Part shown: piece after piece, positions 1 to 8,260 of the stretch
Layout of the letters: each line of letters starts with the position of its first letter
How positions within the stretch are numbered: the stretch's first letter is position 1
Assembly (NCBI RefSeq): GCF_002197645.1
Contig: NZ_CP021876.1
Location: 1 to 64,000 of the forward strand
DNA from: Enterococcus wangshanyuanii
GTDB lineage: Bacteria > Bacillota > Bacilli > Lactobacillales > Enterococcaceae
Direction of reading: 5' to 3'
Length of the DNA: 64,000 bases
The notes under the pieces: model-generated
Seen by the model: only the letters and a program-made list of their open reading frames with translations
The model's database searches: none
What the model was told of the DNA's origin: nothing
Position numbers and translations under genes: made by a program

Positions 1-1
1 G

Positions 2-394
2 AAGCATAAAATTTCTTTAGTAGTAGGAATTGCAGTGCTTGCAATATTAGCTGTAGGAGGAAAAATATATATGGATAATAAATCATTTAATGATGAAATG
101 GTGGATATTGTACATACACACAAATCGATAGTAGAAAAAGAACTAAGAAGTGAAGATCCTTCTAATAGAATAAAAAAAATTGAGATTGATGACTCTACGA
201 TAAAACATAATCCCATGGGGGGCATAATGTTTGAAGGGTTTGTTAATGGTCAAAGAGAGTTATCATTCTCAACAGGATTTAGGAAATATAATATGTCTGA
301 TAATGGTGAATATAGTGATATTGAATCTACAGGAATAGATATAACCGCAGAATTGTCTGATTATTTGTCAGGAGGTAGTAGTGGTGACAAGTAA
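2..394 (+). CDS. DUF1310-like small membrane-anchored protein, 5' partial
   Basis: The reading frame is open to the left window edge, so the N-terminus is missing. The visible protein begins with a hydrophobic stretch (ISLVVGIAVLAILAVGG) that would be a membrane anchor or signal, followed by about 105 soluble residues. The HNPMGGI motif and the following beta-rich part resemble DUF1310 proteins of Listeria and enterococci. It overlaps the start of the lipase gene, so the two are probably co-translated. In the TslA system of Staphylococcus aureus the gene beside the lipase encodes a membrane immunity protein; an immunity role here is inference from position only. Confidence 0.6.
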   Translation, partial: KHKISLVVGIAVLAILAVGGKIYMDNKSFNDEMVDIVHTHKSIVEKELRSEDPSNRIKKIEIDDSTIKHNPMGGIMFEGFVNGQRELSFSTGFRKYNMSDNGEYSDIESTGIDITAELSDYLSGGSSGDK

Positions 395-1616
395 TTTCAC
401 AGATAAAGACAGAGAAAATATAGCTTGGAAACAGTATTCTGATTATAAAGAAGGTCAATCTGTCAATATTCCGGATAAAGGAACGATTGGATATGTGTCA
501 AAGGTTGTAAATAATAAGGAGACTGGAGAACAGTCCTATATTATTACAGATATACGATTACCTGAAAATCCCACACAAGCGCAATTAGAAAGTGTAAAAA
601 ACGTTACGGTTCTTTATAGAGGGTCTACAGCACCTTTTAGTGGAGACGATTGGACGACAGACTGGTTTAAAAATGATATACCTATAGCAAAGCAAATCGT
701 AACAAACGATTTTACAGGACCAACCTCACAATTAAAATCAGCAGCTGAAACGCTTAACCAACAGATGGGACGCTATCCAAATGCTTATTTTGATATATAT
801 GGTCATTCTCTAGGATCAATGAATGGCCAATATGCTCTTGCAGAAAGTGATTTTCCTGAGCGTATACGTAGTGCCTATCTATACCAAGGACCAAATATCT
901 ATGGTTTATTGACAAAGGAACAAAAGCTACAAGCAGATAAATTGAGAGACCAGGTTTTTAATTATGTAGATTTTCAAGATATGATCCCAATCGGCTATGA
1001 CCTGAAAGGAATAGGAATCATTATACCAGTAAACTAAAGATGATGTAGGGTTCACAGATCGTCATATGTGGGGCGGGTATCAGTATGATAAAAATGGAAA
1101 TTTAAATGTACCTGAAGGGAAAATGATCGCAATAAGAACCGCTCAAACAAAGATTTTTATCAATGATCAATTGAATACTTTGAATAAGCTAGCGGCTAAA
1201 TTGAAAGCAAGTGGTGGCGGATTGTCTTTTCTGAAGAAATCTTTTTAGATAGTCAACGCGTCTTGGCTATTGCTAATGGTGTCTATCAACTAGTGGAACA
1301 AGCAATCCAAGATTTATCAAAAGAATATGATTCAATAATTGAAGAAATTGGAGAGTTATGGAATAAAACACTGGATACAGCTAGAAATACGGGAGCACAT
1401 TTGAATGAAAGTGAAGTTATTGCTGCATTGTCAGCTGGTGGATGTACAAAGCAAACACTAGTCACTCAGCCAGTTAACGATCTTAAAGACAAGCTTTCTG
1501 AAATTAAGAATATTGGTGCAGATTATGTTTCGTTAGTGGATCAAATCAAAGCAGGCGTTGCAGAACAGTTGGCAGCTGATCAAGATCTTGCAAGGCAGGT
1601 GGCCATATATGACTAA
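381..1616 (+). pseudogene. TslA-like type VII secretion lipase, three frameshifts
   Basis: Three frames join into one protein of about 410 residues. The first part (381 to about 1020) is an alpha/beta-hydrolase with the nucleophile elbow GHSLG near residue 140. The second (about 1039-1225) carries FTDRHMWGGYQYDKNG, and the third (about 1236-1616) is a helical domain starting EIFLDSQRVLAIANG, like the LXG-type secretion domains of type VII effectors but at the C-terminus. The breaks fall at about 1013, 1038 and 1228; each is repaired by one extra A, A and T in short runs. Lipase first and LXG-like domain last is the arrangement of S. aureus TslA. The start is GTG 381 or 384, behind a GGAGGT. 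As written the gene is broken; sequencing error is possible. Confidence 0.7.
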
Positions 1617-1967
1617 AGATATAGAGAGAGTTAAACTTGAAAAAACATTAGAAACTCTAGAATCAGACTTTCTGAAGAGAAAAAGAACGTATGAAGAACA
1701 AAGAAGAGTTGATGTATGGATGTGATCAGACCAATCGACTATTTGATGATCTTGCAGACTCAACGATATACTATTTAAGAAAGTTTGAAGTAGAAGATTA
1801 TGAATTTAGAAGTGCAATGTCTATTATAGAACAAAACAAAGAAGAGCTAGTAGAAATCAAGCAAAGAGCAAAGAAAGCGTGAATCAGCCTTTGAAGAGCA
1901 AAATTATGCCTATCAGAAGCAACGTAATGAGTTAGAAGACAAGATACTTAGCGTTAGGAGTGAATAA
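1609..1967 (+). pseudogene. DUF3958-like chaperone/targeting protein of the T7SS lipase, frameshifted
   Basis: Starts at ATG 1609, overlapping the end of the lipase gene. It reads MTKDIERVKLEKTLETL in one frame, changes frame near 1715 to continue CDQTNRLFDDLADSTIYYL, and changes again near 1875 to finish with a Glu/Gln-rich helix ending VRSE. The joined product, about 118 residues, is an all-helical coiled-coil protein of the kind (DUF3958) encoded beside LXG and TslA-type effectors, where such proteins pair with the secretion domain. The two breaks, like those in the lipase, are small indels with no nonsense codon between them. Confidence 0.55.
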
Positions 1968-1969
1968 AG

Positions 1970-2255
1970 ATGGATCTAGGGGTACTAGTTGGCGGTGCAG
2001 CGTTATACATTGCTAAAAGAAAGACAAAAACAAGCAGAGAAAGCAATTATTCAGGCTTCAGTTGCGAGTGCTGCGCTTTCAAAAATGCAGGGGAAAGTAA
2101 ACAAAATAGAGCAAAGTACAAAAGATACGATGAATGTTACTAAATCAAGTGTCAATAATGTAACAACAGATATGTCTAGTTCCCTTAAAGGTTCCTGGGG
2201 AGATAGAGCAAAAGAAAGTTTTGCGAAAAACAGTGAGAAACTAGATAGTATTTAA
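1970..2255 (+). pseudogene. Small WXG-like helical T7SS accessory protein, probably frameshifted
   Basis: ATG 1970 gives MDLGVLVGGAALYIAK and then runs out of frame. The main body is read from about 2015 in another frame: a helical protein ending KGSWGDRAKESFAKNSEKL. The W-G-D turn between two helices recalls WXG100/TlaA2-type partners of type VII effectors. The break lies in an A-rich run near 2016. It is the last gene of the lipase module and is followed by a terminator-like hairpin. Confidence 0.45.
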
Positions 2256-2305
2256 TCAGATGAGTGAGTTGATCTTCCCTAATATAAATAGAAAGAGAGT
2301 AAAAA

Positions 2306-2335
2306 TAGGATACCAGATCAAGGTATCTTATTTTT
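2306..2335 (+). terminator. Rho-independent terminator after the T7SS module
   Basis: GATACC (2309-2314) pairs with GGTATC (2322-2327) around a 7-nt loop and is followed by TTATTTTT. Confidence 0.55.
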
Positions 2336-2564
2336 GTAGATAATGTTCAATAGGGTATAGGCAATTGACCGTTTTGTGAACGCTGCTCTTACAAGGTTAT
2401 TCAGTGTTTAATAGAGTTGCTCAATAAAGAAAAGAAAAACCATCAATTTTTTTGTCTATGGTATAATAAAAAGTAGAAAGTTTATGGCGGTGGCACTTCT
2501 TCTAAAAAAGGGGGAGAGGCCTATGTTTTTCATTGTTTTCTTTTTCCCTGGAAAGGGATAAACA

Positions 2565-2648
2565 TTGTCTGTTTATGAAGCGTTGATGTTTGCGATAGCT
2601 TTCGCAACATTGATACTGAAGATCAGTAACAAAAACAATAAAAAATAG
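2565..2648 (+). CDS. Putative holin-like type I toxin (27 aa)
   Basis: TTG 2565 opens a 27-residue peptide beginning MSVYEALMFAIAFATLIL and ending in a Lys/Asn-rich tail. The MSVYEALM opening, one hydrophobic helix and basic tail match the short putative holin-like toxins (TxpA/BsrG-like) common in Firmicutes. A TATAAT-like box lies near 2461-2467, giving a leader of about 100 nt. The stop codon is inside an 11-bp inverted repeat (AATAGAACCGT, 2644-2654 and 2676-2686) that could end both the toxin mRNA and a convergent antisense RNA. The peptide is too short for similarity alone to be decisive. Confidence 0.55.
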   Translation: MSVYEALMFAIAFATLILKISNKNNKK

Positions 2649-2753
2649 AACCGTCATAATCTTCAGCATGGATTAACGGTTCTATTTCTATTATTCGGCT
2701 GCCGCTTTAAACGGGCTACATAAGAGGGATATGTTGAAGCATATCTCTCTTTT
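2644..2753. terminator. Two hairpins between holin-like toxin and recombinase gene
   Basis: First hairpin: AATAGAACCGT at 2644-2654 with its complement at 2676-2686. Second: AGAGGGATATG at 2723-2733 pairs with 2740-2750 (one G-U) and is followed by TTTT. Opposed terminators of this kind usually bound a toxin mRNA and its antisense RNA. Confidence 0.5.
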
Positions 2754-2770
2754 CATTTGTATTATAACAT

Positions 2771-2811
2771 AAATCATACGTATAAACCAAACGTATGATT
2801 TATACGTATGA
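2771..2811. repeat. Palindrome plus third copy of ACGTATGA
   Basis: AAATCATACGT (2771-2781) is repeated in inverse at 2791-2801, and ACGTATGA recurs at 2804-2811. It lies just beyond the end of the serine-recombinase gene. It could be a protein-binding or recombination site; nothing else supports that. Confidence 0.35.
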
Positions 2812-2857
2812 AAATGTATTGATTTAGATAATGTATTACATAGAAACTATCAATCAA

Positions 2858-3499
2858 TTAATTTGAAAGTCGCTTAGAATCGTTCTCTGAAGCACTAAGA
2901 TCAAGCTTTCGCTTGATTTTATAGACTGTTTCTCTTGATACATGATTTTTTTTAGCGATATGGACCACCGGATCACCAGCTGCAAGCATTGAAACAATAT
3001 TATGATAGATAATTTGTTTTTGTGGATCGGGAGAATCTTCAGTATAAACGGTTGGCCGTCCTTTGTAGATTCCTTTTGCTTTAGCTGCTGCAATTCCTTG
3101 TCGTTGTCGGTCTCTAATTTTTTCACGTTCATTTTGAGCAATATAGCTGAGTAGAGATAAAAACATATCAAACATGGCTTTGTCTAGTAAATTATTGCCG
3201 GTGTTGAAATTTAAAAATGGTGCGTCTAAGAAGTTTACTTCTATATTATTGTTTCTGAAATAAAGAACTGTTTCTTTGATGTCGTCGTAATCTCTTCCCA
3301 AGCGATCAAGAGAGTCAAAAAAGAGAATATCCCCTTCCCTGGCGTAACTTAATAATTTTTGGAACTCTGGTCTGTTTGTATTCTTTCCACTGATCTTTTC
3401 TTGGAAGATTTTTTCAACTTGGAGTTTTTCCATTTCAATAATTTGCCGATCAAAATTTTGATCGATCGATGAGACACGAATATAACCAATTTTAGTCAT
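2858..3499 (-). CDS. Serine recombinase (resolvase/invertase family)
   Basis: 213 residues. The N-terminal catalytic domain has IGYIRVSS with nucleophile Ser10, then FFDSLDRLGRDYDDI and the long E-helix with QNEREKIRDRQRQGI. The C-terminal part, after GRPTVYT, holds a helix-turn-helix (HIAKKNHVSRETVYKIKRKL). This is the size and order of small plasmid resolvases that reduce multimers. The divergent upstream region (3500-3620) contains an ATGGAC/GTCCAT pair that could belong to a res site. It faces away from the HTH operon at 3695. Confidence 0.85.
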   Translation of the reverse strand: MTKIGYIRVSSIDQNFDRQIIEMEKLQVEKIFQEKISGKNTNRPEFQKLLSYAREGDILFFDSLDRLGRDYDDIKETVLYFRNNNIEVNFLDAPFLNFNTGNNLLDKAMFDMFLSLLSYIAQNEREKIRDRQRQGIAAAKAKGIYKGRPTVYTEDSPDPQKQIIYHNIVSMLAAGDPVVHIAKKNHVSRETVYKIKRKLDLSASENDSKRLSN

Positions 3500-3630
3500 T
3501 TTTTTCTCCTTTTTGAAACTGAATAATAGGCATGTATAATGGACAGTCGTAAATAGTGTAACATAGCGTTTTTAGGAAGTCCATTTTAAGTATACTCAAA
3601 AATGACAATAAATAATGTTTCTTTAATTAA

Positions 3631-3673
3631 AACAATAAATATTGTCTAATAGTAGTAGACAATATTTATTGTT
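3631..3673. promoter_or_regulatory. 17-bp perfect inverted repeat upstream of the HTH gene
   Basis: Arms at 3631-3647 and 3657-3673, starting AACAATAAATATTG, with a 9-nt loop and T-rich right flank. It lies directly before the GGAGGTGAG ribosome site of the gene at 3695. It can act as an attenuator hairpin or an operator; the T-run favours termination. Confidence 0.5.
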
Positions 3674-3694
3674 TTTCGGAGGTGAGAAAGTAAA

Positions 3695-4147
3695 GTGATC
3701 AATTTAACAGAATTAGAAATAATGACGTTTCCTGAAGCAAGTGAACGATGGAATCGAGAGCGGACGTATGTCTTTCAAAAATATTTTAGTTCTCAAGATA
3801 AATTCCTACCAGGATCAGTTGATGTCATTGGGAATGGTAAAGGAACTTGGATCATTACGAAAGAAGGAATGGAACATTTAACGGGTCAAACCGAGAAGGA
3901 AGCAAATACAGGCTTATGGCGTGTAATCGTAGAGTTTGATTTCAGGATATTAGAGGAACACAGCTGCGACTCTGAAGGAGAAGCAAAAAGTCTTCTTAAA
4001 ACGTTAACTAGAAAAGAATTAATGAAACGATCACCGGAGCTGCTTGATAAAGTTGAGTTCTCCTACTTAGATAAGCAGAAGCGAAATTATGGTGTTAGGA
4101 TTGCTGGTAATACACTAATCTATTCAAAAAAGGTCAGCAAGAAATAA
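3695..4147 (+). CDS. Helix-turn-helix protein (150 aa) with PadR/excisionase-like N-terminus
   Basis: Begins at GTG 3695 behind GGAGGTGAG. Residues 8-65 (IMTFPEASERWNRERTYVFQ ... ITKEGMEHLTG) match the small helix-turn-helix protein at 60612, which shares MTWSEASERWG and ITREGMEYITG, so the two are paralogues. The C-terminal half has no recognisable domain; it is charged and contains a second alpha/beta region. It heads a four-gene operon of small proteins. It probably binds DNA, perhaps at the adjacent palindrome. Confidence 0.6.
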   Translation: MINLTELEIMTFPEASERWNRERTYVFQKYFSSQDKFLPGSVDVIGNGKGTWIITKEGMEHLTGQTEKEANTGLWRVIVEFDFRILEEHSCDSEGEAKSLLKTLTRKELMKRSPELLDKVEFSYLDKQKRNYGVRIAGNTLIYSKKVSKK

Positions 4148-4166
4148 AAAATTGGAGGAGTAGAAA

Positions 4167-4361
4167 ATGGCAAGAAAAGCATATGATCAATGGAAAATAG
4201 AACATACTCAATTTAATCGATCAGAAGTATTCTATGTAGAATGCGATTGTGGTGAATTAGCCCAAAGTGCCTTTCCAAAGAACTATTTTGAATGTTCAGA
4301 ATGTGGGAAAAGATACGCACTGCATTATGGTGATTATGTTGAAATTGAGCAAAAAAAATGA
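4167..4361 (+). CDS. Small zinc-ribbon-like protein
   Basis: 64 residues with an ideal ribosome site (GGAGGAG). Two cysteine pairs, CDC near residue 27 and CSEC near 44, could bind zinc. It overlaps the next gene by ATGA, so translation is coupled. Function unknown. Confidence 0.55.
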   Translation: MARKAYDQWKIEHTQFNRSEVFYVECDCGELAQSAFPKNYFECSECGKRYALHYGDYVEIEQKK

Positions 4362-4642
4362 GAGCGATGGAACTATTAACTATCCTGTCAGTCGATTTTC
4401 AGCATGATGTTGTCCAGGACATCAAGGTGGAACTTCAGAACAAAATAGCTCCAATTGGCAAAGTAGAGCAGCAAGAAGGTTGCCTGGTATTAATGGCCAC
4501 TGATGGGAACATGAAACCGTTGACAACTAAAGAGATAGTGACAACTTTGATGTTAAACAAATCACTGCAACTGGTTAAAAAGGCTGAAATTAGTGAACCA
4601 ATATACGGTTGTAGGGTTGTTGATCGTTCGCTAATATTGTAA
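4358..4642 (+). CDS. Hypothetical protein, 94 aa
   Basis: Overlaps the zinc-ribbon gene by four bases and reads MRAMELLTILSVDFQHDVV. Predicted to be soluble alpha/beta; no family recognised. The coupling suggests a shared task with the gene before it. Confidence 0.5.
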   Translation: MRAMELLTILSVDFQHDVVQDIKVELQNKIAPIGKVEQQEGCLVLMATDGNMKPLTTKEIVTTLMLNKSLQLVKKAEISEPIYGCRVVDRSLIL

Positions 4643-4687
4643 ACTAAATCTAACGGACTAGCTTAATGCGTCAGACTGGAGGAACGA

Positions 4688-4840
4688 GTGGAGAAAATCC
4701 CACCACAGTTACCGAAAACTTATTTTGTTCGGAGCGGTTATTTCAAAGGTTGGTTGAAAATTGATCCTAATTGGACGAAAAAAGAATTTAAAGCAGTGAA
4801 AGAGTATCTAAGTTCTAAAGAAGAAAAGATTAAAAAATAA
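4688..4840 (+). CDS. Hypothetical protein, 50 aa
   Basis: GTG 4688 lies 7 nt behind a GGAGG and opens a basic 50-residue protein beginning MEKIPPQLPKTYFVRS and ending in lysines. No family recognised. It is the last gene of the small operon that starts at 3695. Confidence 0.45.
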   Translation: MEKIPPQLPKTYFVRSGYFKGWLKIDPNWTKKEFKAVKEYLSSKEEKIKK

Positions 4841-5102
4841 ATTAAAATTTTATAGACCACTAAGTTAGTTCGCGTGTAGAGAAGATTTTTTCATTCTAAA
4901 AAACAAAAAAGAGTATGGCTCCTATGTCAATACTCCGAACAAAAAAAGGCGAAAGAATTGCTTAATGCTCATTAAAAATAATAAATAAAAGAGACGTGTG
5001 AACCAATGCCTCTAAATTAGACGGCACATTTCTCTACTGATCAAAAGAAGACGCACTTAAATAACCCCTTCAATCGTCTTTTTTTGAAAAAAGGGGACGT
5101 TA

Positions 5103-5924
5103 CTAAGCAACAAGAGAAATTCGATCTGTATTGTACCAACGAATGTAACTGTCAATGCCAACGATGGCTTCCTCAAGTGTTTTAAAGGATTGGAAATTCA
5201 CATATTCGCGTTTCAAAATAGAGTGGAAGCTCTCTATTCTTGCGTTGTCCCCTGGACAACCTTTTCTTGAATAAGAATGCTTTATTTTTTTATTCGTTAA
5301 TGTCTGATTAAATAAGTCGCTTGTGTATTGGCTTCCCATGTCGCTGTGTACTATTTCTATTCCTTGTGCCTGTAAATTTACTTTTTCTAGCACGCTTGTT
5401 GCTAATTCTTTCGTCATGTGGGCACCAACTTTATGAGCAATAACCCGACGGGTTTCTGGATGATAGAGACTGGCTAAATACGCCCACTTTCCTCTCACTG
5501 GAATATACGTGATATCCGTTAAAAGAACCTTAGACCAATCACTCTTTTTTCTGATTAGATTAGGTAATTGAGCGACTTCAGTATAAGATTTAGGTTTTTT
5601 CATTTTCTTTATCATCCGAGAGTGAATCCCTAATTCACGCATTAAACGATAAATTAGGTAACGACTGACAGGGATATTCAGTTCTTCTTTAAAATATTTT
5701 GTCATTCTTGGATATCCATACATCGGATAGGCTAACCAGGATTTCAATACCTTTTCTTTTATCTGTTGGCGTCTGCGCATTCGATCGCTAGGCATCCAGT
5801 TTAAATACGCATAATAGGTGGTTCTTGGGATTTTAAGAACCCTTAAAATACGAGTAATGCGGTGCTTTGCTTCTAAATTGACACGAACGACTCGTAAGAC
5901 AGTCGCTCGTCCTTTGGCCATCAA
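5103..5924 (-). CDS. IS3-family transposase OrfB (DDE integrase)
   Basis: 273 residues with a helical N-terminal region (HTH_21) followed by an rve integrase core. The catalytic triad is visible: Asp in LLTDITYIPV, Asp in HSDMGSQYTS, and Glu in NARIESFHSILKRE. It is normally made as an OrfAB fusion by -1 frameshifting, and the ATGA overlap with orfA fits that. The C-terminus stops at RWYNTDRISLVA, slightly shorter than many IS3 relatives. Confidence 0.85.
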   Translation of the reverse strand: MMAKGRATVLRVVRVNLEAKHRITRILRVLKIPRTTYYAYLNWMPSDRMRRRQQIKEKVLKSWLAYPMYGYPRMTKYFKEELNIPVSRYLIYRLMRELGIHSRMIKKMKKPKSYTEVAQLPNLIRKKSDWSKVLLTDITYIPVRGKWAYLASLYHPETRRVIAHKVGAHMTKELATSVLEKVNLQAQGIEIVHSDMGSQYTSDLFNQTLTNKKIKHSYSRKGCPGDNARIESFHSILKREYVNFQSFKTLEEAIVGIDSYIRWYNTDRISLVA

Positions 5925-6187
5925 CTCTTTGCCAAAAGCACCGCCGCTCGCTTTAAAATAGCATTTTCTTCTTTCAAGCGTTTATTTTCTTTTAGCAATT
6001 CTTGCTCTTTTATTGAAAGAACATTTCGATCCAATGGATCTGCCTGCCGTATCCATTTCGTAAGTGTAGAGACACTTACATTGTATTCTTTCGATAGTGA
6101 GTTCGCAGACCGACCGGTCTGACTTAATGAAATCATGGATTCTCTAAACTCTTTTGAATATCTTGTAGCTGTGTTTTTTGTCTGCAT
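5921..6187 (-). CDS. IS3-family OrfA (HTH, leucine zipper)
   Basis: 88 residues. Residues 8-50 form a helix-turn-helix (RYSKEFRESMISLSQTGRSA) and the rest is a leucine-zipper helix (KENKRLKEENAILKRAA). It binds the element ends and supplies the N-terminus of the frameshifted transposase. Confidence 0.85.
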   Translation of the reverse strand: MQTKNTATRYSKEFRESMISLSQTGRSANSLSKEYNVSVSTLTKWIRQADPLDRNVLSIKEQELLKENKRLKEENAILKRAAVLLAKS

Positions 6188-6249
6188 AATAAAAACTCCT
6201 TTAATAGATTATAGCGAACAACTTGTCCGTATTTCTAGTATAGGAGCCT

Positions 6250-7095
6250 AAATCTCTTAAACGCAATCCCGTTCAACAATTGGTAAAAAAGGTTCAATCA
6301 ACAGAAACACCCGAAGATGATATTCATGTTGCTTGGTATGTCATTTCGGGATCAGGATCACGTATAGAAGAGGCAGAAATTGCCTTTATTAAATGGTTGC
6401 AAGAGAAAAAAGTACCTGTGATTATTGTTCTAACAAAATCTTATGATTTAAATGAAGCAATTTTATTAAAAGATCAAATTGAACAACTGCTTTCAATAGT
6501 AAAAGGAGTAGTTATAGTGCTTGCAAAAGAGACAGAGACACAATCAGTTTTTGGGATTGAAGACTTAATTCAGACAACTGTCAATTGTTTACCAGAAGGA
6601 CTACAGGCGTCTTTTATTCATTCACAAGAAGCTTCGATTGGTGTCAAACATAAAGAAGCTATTAAGATTGTAACTACTACGATGGCAGCTAATTTTGGAA
6701 CAGGGTTTACTCCAGTACCAGGAACAGATGCTCCTATAATGATGACCTCTCAGTCAGTGATGATCACGAAAATAACATCAATTTATGGTATCGATATTGA
6801 TAAGCAAAAAATTGAAACGGCGCTTGCGGGAATGTTAGGTGTTTATACGGCAATGATTTCTGGAAAAGCAATTGCTGGGGGTATTGCTAAAATGGTACCC
6901 GGAATTGGTACTATTGGTGGTGGATTGATTTCTGGCGGAGTAGGAATGGTTATCACTGGAGCATTAGGATTTGCTTATATAGAATTAATGGAATTAGTTT
7001 TGAAAGGACAAGTAGATTTAAGTACGATCACACCAGATGCGCTAACAGATGTTTTAGTGGAGTTACTACCTAAATATTTACCAAACAATCAATAG
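6250..7095 (+). pseudogene. GTPase/DUF697-type protein lacking its N-terminal G-domain half
   Basis: The frame stays open right up to the IS3 end at 6248 and has no good start codon; TTG 6280 is the first candidate. The reading begins inside an Era-like G domain: VAWYVISGSGSRIEEAE, then the G4-type motif LTKSYD. The P-loop (G1) and DxxG (G3) motifs that should come earlier are absent. The C-terminal 150 residues (PVPGTDAPIMM, GGIAKMVPGIGTIGGGLISG) are the glycine-rich membrane-associated DUF697 region. Sequence left of the IS element does not contain the missing half, so it has been deleted. Confidence 0.75.
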
Positions 7096-7154
7096 AAGCA
7101 ATTCAATATTTTTTGTTTGTAAGTTAGAAAGAAACGTTTAAAGGAAGGGAAAAA

Positions 7155-8111
7155 ATGAATAGAGATTGGCAAAAATTGAAAAAATCTTCAAATCAAATTC
7201 CTACGAATGAATCATTACTTCCCTACATTTTGGAAGTACTAAAAAATGGCGAAGAAGTAACAAATCAAGTGGTCATTAAAAGAGTGAACGAGTTTTTAAA
7301 AATTCCAGAATCAATCTCGGCAATCAAATATCCCAAATATCCAGACAGTGAGGGTATATTGACGAACAGGTTTAGTTTTGCATTGAGTACATTATACAAG
7401 GCTAAGGCAATTGAACGTCCCAACCGAGGTATTTATAAGATTACTGAAGAAGGCTTATCTTTGTTAAACCAATTTGGGGAGAATTTAACGAAGAAAATAG
7501 TAGAACAACAACCGTCTTATAAAGAATATATGGAGGAACTAGCAGTTAGAAACGAGCGTTCAGGGAATAGATTAATTTTAAAAAATGACTCTAAGACAAT
7601 AAATAATGAAGTTGAGGCGCTCATTACTACTCAAAATAATGAAGTAGCTATTGAACTTTTGGATAAAGTACGCTTAGTAGAACCTTATTTCTTCGAGAAA
7701 CTTGTAGTTGATTTACTTGTTTCAATGGGTTACAGTGGCGAAAATGGTGAGGCAAAAGTAACAAGTCGAACAAATGATGGTGGGATCGATGGCATTATAA
7801 ATCAAGATCCTTTAGGAACAAGTACTGTATATATTCAAGCAAAAAGATATAAAGAATCGAATACAGTCAGCCGTCCAGATATTCAGTCTTTTTATGGGGC
7901 ACTTGCAGGAGTTAATGCAGATAGAGGGGTTTTTATTACAACGTCTAAATTTTCTATCGGAGCACAAGAATTTGCAAAAAAATCAAGGAATTGTTCTAAT
8001 TGATGGAATAAAGCTTACAGAATTAATGATGCAGTACAGCGTCGGTATTGAGGAAGCAAAAGTTTATAAACAGTTTCGCATTATAACGACTATTTTGAAG
8101 AGAATACTTGA
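7155..8111 (+). pseudogene. mrr: Mrr-type restriction endonuclease with C-terminal frameshifts
   Basis: The first frame (7155-8003) holds an Mrr_N winged-helix domain (residues 10-100) and an Mrr catalytic domain with GGIDGIINQ and IQAKRY (the D ... QxK nuclease motif). At a seven-A run near 7978 the frame breaks; the next frame continues NQGIVLIDGIKLTELMMQY. A second break near 8082 restores the family-typical ending NDYFEENT at 8111. Type IV enzymes of this family cut modified DNA. As written the last 35 residues are lost; the nuclease core is complete and could still fold. Ribosome site AAGGAAGGG. Confidence 0.75.
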
Positions 8112-8142
8112 AGGAATTTTAAAAATAATTATTATACCGCAG

Positions 8143-8173
8143 CAGCATGCAATAAGTGCATGTTGTTTTTTTT
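8143..8173 (+). terminator. Terminator after mrr
   Basis: A 9-bp stem (CAGCATGCA at 8143-8151 with 8157-8165, one G-U) followed by eight T residues. Confidence 0.75.
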
Positions 8174-8197
8174 GTCTTCAAGGAAAATATCTCATGC

Positions 8198-8226
8198 TAG
8201 ACAAGGGGAACGTAAGTTTGTATACT
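8198..8226 (+). promoter_or_regulatory. uvrX promoter with embedded SOS (LexA-type) box
   Basis: TAGACA (8198-8203), 17-nt spacer, TATACT (8221-8226). The spacer holds GGAACGTAAGTTTG (8207-8220), close to the Gram-positive LexA/DinR consensus CGAACnnnnGTTCG. It lies 35 bp before the uvrX start, where LexA would block RNA polymerase until DNA damage. Confidence 0.6.
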
Positions 8227-8260
8227 GTTTGTATTAAATCATTCGAAAAAGGTGAGGTTA

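Larger units (their letters stand above)
4917..6248 (-). mobile_element. IS3-family insertion sequence
   Basis: Imperfect terminal repeats begin GGCTCCTAT at 4917 and end with the complement ATAGGAGCC at 6248; inside them AATAC and GGACAA-like blocks also match. The element carries overlapping orfA and orfB on the minus strand. I see no direct target duplication (left flank AGTAT, right flank TAAAT). A truncated gene touches the right end, so a deletion probably followed insertion. Confidence 0.75.

Noticed and set aside
381..1616. Programmed frameshifting in the lipase gene
   Set aside because: Three separate breaks in short A or T runs without slippery heptamers or stimulatory structures; decay or sequencing error is simpler. 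Only the IS3 orfA/orfB overlap is a credible programmed site.
2854..3171. Second minus-strand frame inside the serine recombinase
   Set aside because: A shadow of the recombinase in another frame, lacking any domain or ribosome site.
4917..6248. Target duplication of the IS3-family element
   Set aside because: No shared three or four bases at the two ends; the deletion of the GTPase start explains its absence.
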